Source of the DNA: an uncultured Pseudomonadota bacterium
GTDB taxonomy: Bacteria > Myxococcota_A > Polyangia > HGW-17
Length of the DNA stretch: 38,297 bases
NCBI GenBank assembly: GCA_938004375.1
Contig: CALKWH010000049.1
Span: 1-38,297 of the forward strand
Direction: 5' to 3'
Below are positions 16,692 to 24,064 of this stretch, piece by piece. Made by a program: the position numbers and the translations under genes. Position 1 is the first letter of the stretch, and each line of letters opens with the position of its first letter. Below the pieces are notes generated by a model. The model made no database searches. It worked only from the letters and a program-made list of their open reading frames with translations, and was not told where the DNA came from.

Positions 16692-17834
16692 ATGTGGTGG
16701 AAGAAACTGGGCATCAAGATCGCGTGGAGCCTGGGGTACGGGCTGCTGGGAGGCCTGGCGTTCTATGCGGCCTTCTCCTTTTTCATGGACTGGGATCTGG
16801 TGAAGGTCCGCGTCACCTCCGAGCTCGAGAAGGCCACCGGCTACGACGTGAAGCTCGCCTCGGTGGAGCTCTCCGGCTTCTCCGGCCTCGCGCTCTCGGG
16901 GATCACCCTCACCGAGAAGACCCCGAAGGACCCCGAGAGCCCGTCGGTCATCCGAATCGAGTCCCTCGCGCTGCACGCGAGCGTCTTCTCGCTGCTGGGA
17001 GATTCGAAGAAATTTTCATTTGACGCCAATATGCTGGGCGGTCGCATCATCGGGAACGTGGACGTGAAGAAGAGCGCGCGGCGGCTGAGTTTGAACGTGG
17101 AGAACGTGAAGGTGGACAAGATCCCGGGGATCGGTTCGGCCATCACCCTGCCCATGACCGGGCGCCTCACCGCCATCGGGACGCTGGAGTTGCCCCCCGA
17201 GGGCATGCGCGGGGCCGACGGGGACTTCACCATCACCTGCAAGACCTGCGTTGTCGGGGACGGCAAGGCCAAGGTGAAGGCGGCGTTCGTGGCGGTCCCC
17301 AACAACCCGGCGTCGGCCGCCTGGGCCAAGGAGGGGTTCACCCTGCCGAAACTGTCCCTGGGCAAGTTCTCGGGGGCCGTCGAGATCAAGAAGGGCAAGG
17401 CGTCCTTCAAGGACATCATCGCCAAAGGCACGGACGGCGAGGCCGAGCTCTCGGGCTATATCACCTTCCGCACCCCGATCAAGACCTCGACGACCAACCT
17501 CTATTTCAAGTTTCAGTTCTCCGACGAGGTCAAGAAGACCCACCCCAACCTCGAGGGCATCGAGTTATCGCTGCAGGCCAAGGGCAAGCGCTCGGACGGC
17601 TTCTTCGGGCTCTCCATGACGGGACCCCTGGGGGCCATGAAGTTCCTGCCGACCAAGACCGGCGTGAAGGACTTCACCAAGTCCGTCAGCGAGAAGAACG
17701 GCGACAAGGACAAGCCCGGTTTAAGGTCCAAAGATAGAGACAAAGAGAAGACCCCGGACAAGGACAAGGACCGGCCGGCCCCCATGGGCCGCCGCTCCCG
17801 CTCCACCACGCCCAAGCCCGAAGGCGAGAAGTAA
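16692..17834 (+). CDS. gspN: Type II secretion system protein GspN (AsmA-like)
   Basis: This 380 aa protein has one N-terminal membrane helix (about 8-32). A long beta-rich domain resembling AsmA/GspN proteins follows (VRVTSELEKATGYDVKLASVELS, then VSLLGDSKKFSFDANMLGGRIIGNVDV-like repeats). The C-terminal tail is highly charged, rich in Lys/Asp/Arg. GspN of this kind closes T2SS operons in deltaproteobacterial lineages; its role is poorly defined. ATG 16692 was chosen because AGGAGG (16681-16686) lies 5 nt upstream and the helix then sits at the N-terminus; an earlier ATG (16584) would add 36 unrelated residues. Its stop is 5 bp from the end of the convergent gene. Confidence 0.85.
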   Translation: MWWKKLGIKIAWSLGYGLLGGLAFYAAFSFFMDWDLVKVRVTSELEKATGYDVKLASVELSGFSGLALSGITLTEKTPKDPESPSVIRIESLALHASVFSLLGDSKKFSFDANMLGGRIIGNVDVKKSARRLSLNVENVKVDKIPGIGSAITLPMTGRLTAIGTLELPPEGMRGADGDFTITCKTCVVGDGKAKVKAAFVAVPNNPASAAWAKEGFTLPKLSLGKFSGAVEIKKGKASFKDIIAKGTDGEAELSGYITFRTPIKTSTTNLYFKFQFSDEVKKTHPNLEGIELSLQAKGKRSDGFFGLSMTGPLGAMKFLPTKTGVKDFTKSVSEKNGDKDKPGLRSKDRDKEKTPDKDKDRPAPMGRRSRSTTPKPEGEK

Positions 17835-17839
17835 AATAC

Positions 17840-18325
17840 TTATTTATTGACGTAGGTATCCACCAGGGCATCGAACCGCGGCCAGGTGTGGTCGATGGTC
17901 TGGATGGTCTTCTTTTCGGCCACGCCGCCCACCAGCGGGATCTTGATCTCCACGTCCATGGTCGAGACGAGGTGGGAGTGTTCGCCCTGGGGCTTGATCG
18001 TGATGGTGCCCGAGACGATCACCTTCTTGCCGTACTGGGAGCCCTCCCAGGTCCACTCGGCGTGCCGTTCCTTCAGATTCCAGCGGGTCTTGATCACCAC
18101 GGCCTCGGTCTTGGACTTGTCCAGGCCGGTCATGCCCTTGGCGTACTCGGTGGAGTGGACCTCGTAGACGAGCTCGGCGTCGTTGCGCTTCTGCTCCTTG
18201 ACGGAGGCGTCCAGCGCTCCGGAGACGTCCTTTTGCTTGGCGACCTCGAATCCGGGGTCGGTGAGCACGGCCAAGAGTTTGTCGGGGGAACAGGCGACGG
18301 TGCGTTCTTTCTTCAGGCTCTGCAT
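17840..18325 (-). CDS. DUF2505-like SRPBCC-fold protein
   Basis: The 161 aa protein has the layout of small START/SRPBCC lipid-binding-fold proteins. It opens with KERTVACSPDKLLAVLTDPGFEVAKQKD, continues with strands such as WNLKERHAEWTWEGSQYGKK, and ends with a long helix (TIDHTWPRFDALVDTYV). This matches the DUF2505 family, whose ligand is unknown. There is no signal peptide, so it is probably cytoplasmic. It is the last gene of the minus-strand kinase-regulator-YitT group, 17 bp after yitT. Its end meets gspN with a 5-bp gap and no terminator. Confidence 0.7.
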   Translation of the reverse strand: MQSLKKERTVACSPDKLLAVLTDPGFEVAKQKDVSGALDASVKEQKRNDAELVYEVHSTEYAKGMTGLDKSKTEAVVIKTRWNLKERHAEWTWEGSQYGKKVIVSGTITIKPQGEHSHLVSTMDVEIKIPLVGGVAEKKTIQTIDHTWPRFDALVDTYVNK

Positions 18326-18342
18326 GATGGTTGCGTCCTTTC

Positions 18343-19218
18343 TTATGGGTTGTTTCGGAAACTGCGGAAGCCCTCGCCGTAGACCTGGGCGGCGGCGTCC
18401 ACGGCGACGAACACGTCCGGATCCAGGTCGTGGAGGTCGCGCATGAGCGGGGTGACCAGGCGGCGGGGCACGTAGGTGATGACGACGCGGCGGGGCTCGC
18501 CGGAGAACCCGCCGGTGCCCTCGAACACGGTGGCGCCGCGCCCGAGGTGTTCGACGATGTGCGCTCGGATCTCTTCGGCCCGGTCCGAGACGATCCAGAG
18601 GCGTCGGGTGGCCGAGAAACCGTTGAGCACCAGGTCGATGACCTGGGTCTCGATGAAAATCAGGATCAGACTGTACATCAGCAGGCGGGAGCCGAAGAAG
18701 AGGCCGGCCACGAAGGCCACGCCCACGTCGATGAACAGGAGCACGCGCCCCACGCTGATCCCGGTGGCGCTTTTGATCAGCGTGGCGATGACGTCGGTGC
18801 CGCCGGTGGAGCCGCCGGCGTGGAAGATCAGGGAGAGGGCGAACCCGGCGATGGTCCCGCCGTAGAACACGGCCAGCGTGAGGTCGTCGGTGAGGGCCTC
18901 GATCTGGATGACGTGGTTGAAGAAGTCGATCGCCAGGGTGAAGAGCACGGTGGCGAAGATGGTGCGGGCGCCGAAGCTGGGGCCGAGCTTAAAATAACCC
19001 ACGACCAGGGCGACGGACATCAGGGCCAGGGCGACGGACCCGATGGGCGTATTAAAAAGATGGTGTAAAAGGATGGCGATGCCCGTGAATCCGCCATCCA
19101 GGATCCGGTTGGGGGCCATGTACGCGGTGACCGCGAAGGCCAGCAGGACCGAGCCGATGGTGAGCTCGAGGGCGTCGCGGATCCGAAGGAAGGGGTGGGA
19201 GAAGCGGGGCAACACCAT
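18343..19218 (-). CDS. YitT-family (DUF161/DUF2179) membrane protein
   Basis: The 291 aa protein has five to six membrane helices, beginning LELTIGSVLLAFAVTAYMAPN and followed by ILDGGFTGIAILL. It contains the family hallmark FHAGGSTGGTDVIA and a soluble C-terminal DUF2179 domain (RRLWIVSDRAEEIRAHIVEH...RRVVITYVPRR). YitT proteins are widespread inner-membrane proteins of uncertain transport function. The start is ATG 19218; an upstream TTG at 19224 would add only two residues. No clear ribosome site is visible. It follows the response regulator by 15 bp and probably shares its transcript. AT-rich islands occur near 18989 and 19050-19070. Confidence 0.92.
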   Translation of the reverse strand: MVLPRFSHPFLRIRDALELTIGSVLLAFAVTAYMAPNRILDGGFTGIAILLHHLFNTPIGSVALALMSVALVVGYFKLGPSFGARTIFATVLFTLAIDFFNHVIQIEALTDDLTLAVFYGGTIAGFALSLIFHAGGSTGGTDVIATLIKSATGISVGRVLLFIDVGVAFVAGLFFGSRLLMYSLILIFIETQVIDLVLNGFSATRRLWIVSDRAEEIRAHIVEHLGRGATVFEGTGGFSGEPRRVVITYVPRRLVTPLMRDLHDLDPDVFVAVDAAAQVYGEGFRSFRNNP

Positions 19219-19233
19219 AGTCAAGTGGTTGAT

Positions 19234-19907
<674 letters not shown>

Positions 19908-19911
<4 letters not shown>

Positions 19912-20879
19912 GGTGACTCGGTACCTTTCGCAGAGCCGTTGCCCTTTTTGCTGTTGGTGAGCGGGATCCGGATGATGAACCGGGTGCCCCGGTCGACCTC
20001 GCTCTCGACGAAGATCGAGCCGCCGTGCGCCACCACGATGGAGCGCGCGATGCCCAGGCCGAGCCCGACGCCGGTGGCCCCCATCAGGGAGTTGTCGGCG
20101 CGGTAGAAGACGTCGAAGATGTGGGACAGGTGCTCGGTGGGGATCCCGGGTCCATTATCAGAAATACTATATTCGAAGAACCGGGAGATCCGGGTGGCCT
20201 CGGTGACCATCCGGGTGGTCAGGCCGATGGCCCGGTCCTCGCCCGTGTATTTGTAGGCGTTGTCGAGTAAATTATATAATGCCCGCTCCAGGGAGTCGCG
20301 GTCCAGCTCCAGTTCGGGGGGTTCGGCCATCAGGTCGACGTTGAAACTGTCGGCCGCATCCGGGTGGGTGACCAGGAAGTGGTCGGCCGCGTCCTGGGCC
20401 GGGAGGTTGGCGAGACAGGCCTTGGGCTCGATGGAGTCGGACTTGGTCGTGATCCGCTTCCACTCGAGGATCTGTTGCACCAGCCGGTCCAGGCGCTCGG
20501 TGGCCGTCAGGATCTGGGCGAGGCACATCTGCGTGTTCTCGGGGGAGGGCCCGCGCTCGAGGGTCTGGGCGTACATCTTGATGGCCGTGAGCGGCGAGCG
20601 CAGCTCGTGGGACACGTTGGCCAGGAACAGGGTCTGCTTGAGCGCGAGCTCCTGGGCCTTGCGGGTCAGCAGCGCGACGATGATGAAGCCCAGGGTGATG
20701 CCCAGGGCGAACGTGATCGTGAGCACGCCGAAGATGATGTCCTTGACTTCGGAGTACAGGGCCAGGGAGACGATGCCGACGGCGGTGGTGAACACCGTGG
20801 GGAACAGGATCGCCAGCACCAGCACGGCCTGGGTGCGCCGGTAGAACTGGGACAGGCGGGTGAGGAGGGGCTCCTGCAT
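19908..20879 (-). CDS. Sensor histidine kinase without periplasmic sensor domain
   Basis: The 323 aa inner-membrane kinase has two membrane helices (about 17-42 and 48-72) joined by a loop of only about five residues, so it has no external sensor domain and may sense within the membrane. A HisKA domain follows with phospho-His H91 in FLANVSHELRSPLTA. The HATPase domain has an N box (ALYNLLDNAYKYTG), G1 (SISDNGPGIP), F box (IFDVFYRAD) and G2 (GVGLGLGIA). All catalytic motifs are intact. The start has no Shine-Dalgarno sequence, while TGATAT lies 10 nt upstream on the coding strand. AT-rich islands coincide with the N and G1 boxes (20267-20280, 20153-20180). Confidence 0.95.
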
Positions 20880-20960
20880 GGGGCACTACATATCACATCC
20901 GGCCCGCCGACGTTACCATTTTCATTGCCATTTTTCCGGATTTTCATTAAAGGCAACGGC
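20880..20960. promoter_or_regulatory. Divergent promoter region between kinase and EamA genes
   Basis: This 81-bp gap separates divergent genes. ATTTTCATT occurs twice, at 20918-20926 and 20940-20948, 22 nt or about two helix turns apart, inside an AT-rich block. On the minus strand TGATAT (20895 to 20890) is a possible -10 box whose start point would fall within a few bases of the kinase ATG, giving a nearly leaderless mRNA. I see no good -35 box for either gene. Confidence 0.35.
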
Positions 20961-21851
20961 ATGTCCGCCGGCACCCTCCACATGATCATCGCCTCCCTCG
21001 TCTTCTCGGTGGCGTACTCGTTCATCAAGGTGCTCACCCGGGAGCTCGGCTTCTGGGAGGCGGCTTTTTTGCGGGGCACGCTGGGCTTTTTCATCCTGAG
21101 TGGTTGGCTGGTCCGGGTGCGCCAGCCGATCCTGGGGCACCGCGCCAACCTCGTCCCGCTGGCCGCCCGCGGACTGTTCGGCGGCGTGGCCATGATTTTG
21201 TACTTCTGGGCGCTGCAACTGACGACGCTGGCCAACGCGTCCAGCCTGCACTACGCGCACCCCTTGTTCACCACGTTCCTGGCGGTGCCCGTCCTGGGTG
21301 AGCGCCTGGGTGCGGCCAAGGTGGCGCTGGTGGTCACGGCCATGGCCGGGGTGCTGTTGATCGTGCAGCCGGTGCCGTCGCAGTTGGACGTGGGCGCCCT
21401 GCCGGCCTTGGCCTCGGCGCTGCTCGCGAGCGCGGCCTATGTGTCGATCCGTTTCGTCTCGTCCCGGGAGCACCCCGCGGTGATCATCAACGCGCTGTCG
21501 TTCTGCACCATGATTCTGGCGGCGCCCATGGCGCTCTCGACCTGGACCACGCCCTCGCCGCGGCTGTGGGGCTTCGTGGCGGCCGCGGGGGTGCTCACCA
21601 CGATAGCGCAGTACTTCATGACGATGGCGTACAAGCTCGAGCAGGCGGGGACGGTCTCAGCCTTCTCGTTCACCTCCATCCTCTGGTCCCTGATGATCGG
21701 GGCCCTGGTCTTCGGGGAAATACCGGACCGGCTGGAGGCGTTTGGCATTTTCATCCTGTTCGGGAGCCTGGTCGCGCTGGTGTTGGTGCGCGCCCACACG
21801 GCCCACCGGACGGAGCACCGGGAGGCAACCCTTGTCCCGAAGGAACTCTAG
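20961..21851 (+). CDS. EamA/DMT-family transporter
   Basis: The 296 aa protein has about ten hydrophobic helices and two EamA repeats. The first begins LHMIIASLVFSVAYSFIKVL; the second includes ALLASAAYVSIRFVSSREHP and ends AFGIFILFGSLVALVLV. Family features include the helix-end pattern LGERLGAAKVALVVTAMAGV and, in repeat two, FGEIPDRLEAFGI. Such proteins export small metabolites or amino acids across the inner membrane; the substrate cannot be told. The ATG at 20961 follows AAAGG. The 3' end overlaps the lepB start by 20 bp, so the two genes are likely coupled. Confidence 0.93.
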   Translation: MSAGTLHMIIASLVFSVAYSFIKVLTRELGFWEAAFLRGTLGFFILSGWLVRVRQPILGHRANLVPLAARGLFGGVAMILYFWALQLTTLANASSLHYAHPLFTTFLAVPVLGERLGAAKVALVVTAMAGVLLIVQPVPSQLDVGALPALASALLASAAYVSIRFVSSREHPAVIINALSFCTMILAAPMALSTWTTPSPRLWGFVAAAGVLTTIAQYFMTMAYKLEQAGTVSAFSFTSILWSLMIGALVFGEIPDRLEAFGIFILFGSLVALVLVRAHTAHRTEHREATLVPKEL

Positions 21852-22893
21852 GAAAAAGCCCACGTCCGAGAAGGCGTCGGGCCGGTTGGCCCGATGGTGG
21901 GAGCGTTTCGGGCGGTGGCGGAAGCGGCGCCGGACGCTCGCCGATGGCAAGGCAGCGGCGAAGGAGCTCCGCCGCGTGCTGCGCAAGAAGGTCGGGCTCG
22001 ATTCGGCCGTGCGCCGCGACGGCGAGAACGCCCTGCGGGTGTGGGACGATCTGCTCCGCGAGACAGGCGACCCGGCTTCCAAATCCACCGATCTGCAGGC
22101 CGCCGTGGCCGAGTTTGCCCGGCTCCTCGAGGGACCGCTGGCTTCCCATCGGCGTCACCCCGCCTGGGGCTACGTGATCTCGTTCCTCATCGCGGCGTCG
22201 TTCGCCCTGTTCCTGCGCGCGTTCGTGTTTGAGCCGTTCCGCATCCCGTCTGGTTCGATGATCCCTACTTTACAAGTAGGAGATTATATTTATGTCAATA
22301 AGTTCGTGTACGGTCTACGCGTCCCGTTCACCTCGGATCCGCCGAAACACTTCGTGATGTGGTCGGTCCCCGAGCGCGGCGACGTGGTCGTGTTCATCGA
22401 GCCGATCCACAACGGCGAGGACTGGATCAAGCGCGTCATCGGCCTGCCCGGGGACCGCATCCGCTTCCGCGACCGCACGGTCTATTACCTCCCGAAGGGG
22501 GAGACCGAGTGGCGCGCGGTGAAGAATCGCAAGCTCGACGAACCCTGTGCCTACATGGACCGCAACGAGAAGCTCAACGAGGATTGGCACCCGGGCCGAC
22601 CATGTGAACTGTATGAGGAGCGCCTGGGTGGACGCTCCTGGCGCGTCATCTACGATCTGGCGCCGCGCCCCCTGCCGCCCGAGTTCCCGTCGGAGTGGGA
22701 GGTGCCCGGGCACTGCGTGTTCGTGATGGGGGACAACCGCGACAACAGCGAGGACAGCCGCTTTCTCACGAAAGACGGTGAGCCGGCGCCCTGCGTGCCC
22801 CTGGAGAACCTCAAGGGGAGGGCCGAGTTCATCTGGCTGTCCCCGGGGCCGGACGGTCAGCGCTGGGGCCGGCTTTTCACGGGAGTCCGGTGA
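21832..22893 (+). CDS. lepB: Signal peptidase I
   Basis: Signal peptidase I cleaves signal peptides of exported proteins at the outer face of the inner membrane with a Ser/Lys dyad. Boxes seen are box B IPSGSMIPTLQVGD (S142), box D WIKRVIGLPGDRI (K200) and box E MGDNRDNSEDSRF. A single membrane helix lies at about 114-130. The 353 aa protein has an unusual N-terminal cytoplasmic extension of about 110 residues, very rich in Arg/Lys at its start. TTG at 21832 was chosen because GGGAGG (21820-21825) sits 6 nt upstream and no ATG or GTG fits better; it lies inside the EamA gene. An AT-rich island (22262-22300) covers the codons right after the catalytic Ser. Confidence 0.94.
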   Translation: MSRRNSRKKPTSEKASGRLARWWERFGRWRKRRRTLADGKAAAKELRRVLRKKVGLDSAVRRDGENALRVWDDLLRETGDPASKSTDLQAAVAEFARLLEGPLASHRRHPAWGYVISFLIAASFALFLRAFVFEPFRIPSGSMIPTLQVGDYIYVNKFVYGLRVPFTSDPPKHFVMWSVPERGDVVVFIEPIHNGEDWIKRVIGLPGDRIRFRDRTVYYLPKGETEWRAVKNRKLDEPCAYMDRNEKLNEDWHPGRPCELYEERLGGRSWRVIYDLAPRPLPPEFPSEWEVPGHCVFVMGDNRDNSEDSRFLTKDGEPAPCVPLENLKGRAEFIWLSPGPDGQRWGRLFTGVR

Positions 22894-22905
22894 TCGTTTC
22901 CGTGC

Positions 22906-22944
22906 GACAATCCGCTTGACAATCCGCGGATTTTCCAATCTGAT
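22906..22944 (+). promoter_or_regulatory. Promoter with overlapping operator-like repeats upstream of the 23017 operon
   Basis: TTGACA (22916-22921), 17 nt, then TCTGAT (22939-22944) is the best sigma-70-like promoter in the window. GACAATCCGC occurs at 22906-22915 and 22918-22927, and AATCCGCGGATT (22921-22932) is a perfect 12-nt palindrome in the spacer. A repressor bound there would block RNA polymerase. The expected transcript starts near 22952 and carries the DUF2007, ybjN-like, fadD, pyrC and following genes. Confidence 0.5.
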
Positions 22945-23016
22945 AAGGCCCTCAGAAACGAGGACGCCCCCGCGTGACAACCGCCCGGTGGCCCGTCCTC
23001 GGCAGAAAGGACCTCC

Positions 23017-23580
23017 ATGGCTTCGTTTGAAAATTGTCCCCCCGATGTGGAACTCGTCTCCGTCGCCACCCTCGAATCCATCTTCGAGATGGAGCAGGTG
23101 GTGGTGCGTCTCGACGAGAACCAGATCCCGTGGCGGGTGGTCGAGCACGACTCCAAGTTGTTCAAGAGCCTGTCGGGCAACCTCGGTCACGCGACGCTGT
23201 ACGTGGAGACCGGCCGCGAAGCCGAGGCCGTGGAGCTGGTCGTGGCCCACCGCAAGCAGCAGCTCGAGGGGCGCGAGTGTCCGGGTTGCAAACTGTGGCT
23301 CGGCCCCTCGGTGGACGTGTGTCCTGCCTGCGGAACCGACTACCAGGCTGCCATCACCCGCGGCGAGGGCGAGGAGGTCGGGGACGACGGGGACGCCGAC
23401 CTCGACGACGAGCTCGACGAGGACGAGGACGAGGTCGATCAGTTGTTCACCGAGCTGGAGAACCTCCTCGACGTGATGGAGCAGATGCAGACCATGATGG
23501 GCAAGCTCTCGTCGCGCATCGAGGCCCTCGAGGAGGAGGTCGCCGGTCTGCGGGCCGGCGCGCCGAAGAAGGAAGAATAG
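23017..23580 (+). CDS. DUF2007-like protein with zinc ribbon and coiled coil
   Basis: The 187 aa protein starts with a domain resembling DUF2007 (about 10-85: ELVSVATLESIFEMEQVVVRL...ATLYVETGREAEAVELV), an alpha/beta fold often found alone or fused to zinc ribbons. A CPGC...CPAC zinc ribbon follows (about 88-110), then an acidic Asp/Glu stretch and a C-terminal coiled coil (LENLLDVMEQMQTMMGKLSSRIEALEEEV). No membrane segment is seen. The function is unknown; the layout suggests a regulatory or adaptor protein. AAAGGA lies before the ATG at 23017. It is 3 bp upstream of the YbjN-like gene and probably shares an mRNA with it. Confidence 0.75.
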   Translation: MASFENCPPDVELVSVATLESIFEMEQVVVRLDENQIPWRVVEHDSKLFKSLSGNLGHATLYVETGREAEAVELVVAHRKQQLEGRECPGCKLWLGPSVDVCPACGTDYQAAITRGEGEEVGDDGDADLDDELDEDEDEVDQLFTELENLLDVMEQMQTMMGKLSSRIEALEEEVAGLRAGAPKKEE

Positions 23581-23583
23581 GTC

Positions 23584-24048
23584 ATGACTGAAGCCGAAGG
23601 ACTGTCTTTCCAGGAAGCCTCCCGCGTCGTGGAGGAGACCCTCTCCACGCACTTCGGGCTCGATCCCCGGCAGAACCGGCTCGAGACCTCGGAGCCCTCG
23701 ATGATGGCCTGGGGCCTGACCAAGGGATCGGCGAGCATCTTCATCTCGCTGACCTGGGGCCAGCGCAACCAGACGCTGCAGATCTTCAGCCCCATCGTGG
23801 TGCTGACCCCGCAGGTGAACATCAACCTGTATCCCACGCTGCTGGGCCTCAACGCCAGCAACGAGCTCGTGGGTGCCGCCTTCGCCATCCGGGACAACAA
23901 GGTCATCCTCAAGGTGGAGCGCAACGGCCGGGACCTGACCGTGGCCGCGGTGCAGGACATGATCCGCCGCATCGGCACGCTCGCGGACCGCTACGACGAC
24001 CTGCTCGTCGAGCAGTTCGGTGGCCAGGCCTACGGCGCCCGCAGTTAG
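23584..24048 (+). CDS. YbjN / type III chaperone-like protein
   Basis: The 154 aa cytoplasmic protein has the alpha/beta pattern of YbjN-like proteins, whose fold resembles type III secretion chaperones. An N-terminal helix (SFQEASRVVEETLSTHFGL) is followed by strands (SIFISLTWGQRNQTLQIFSPIVVL) and a C-terminal helix (TVAAVQDMIRRIGTLADRYDDLL). The segment LLGLNASNELVGAAFAIRDNKVIL is typical of this group. YbjN members affect motility and stress responses in enterobacteria; here the role is unknown. It sits between the DUF2007 gene and fadD in the same direction. Confidence 0.72.
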   Translation: MTEAEGLSFQEASRVVEETLSTHFGLDPRQNRLETSEPSMMAWGLTKGSASIFISLTWGQRNQTLQIFSPIVVLTPQVNINLYPTLLGLNASNELVGAAFAIRDNKVILKVERNGRDLTVAAVQDMIRRIGTLADRYDDLLVEQFGGQAYGARS

Positions 24049-24064
24049 CCCCAAGGAGTCGCGC

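Noticed and set aside
4442..17834. A type IV pilus instead of a type II secretion system
   Set aside because: The presence of GspC with PDZ, GspK, GspL, GspM and GspN in gsp order and GspE with the tetracysteine element identify a T2SS. No pilT, pilA or pilQ-type genes are present.
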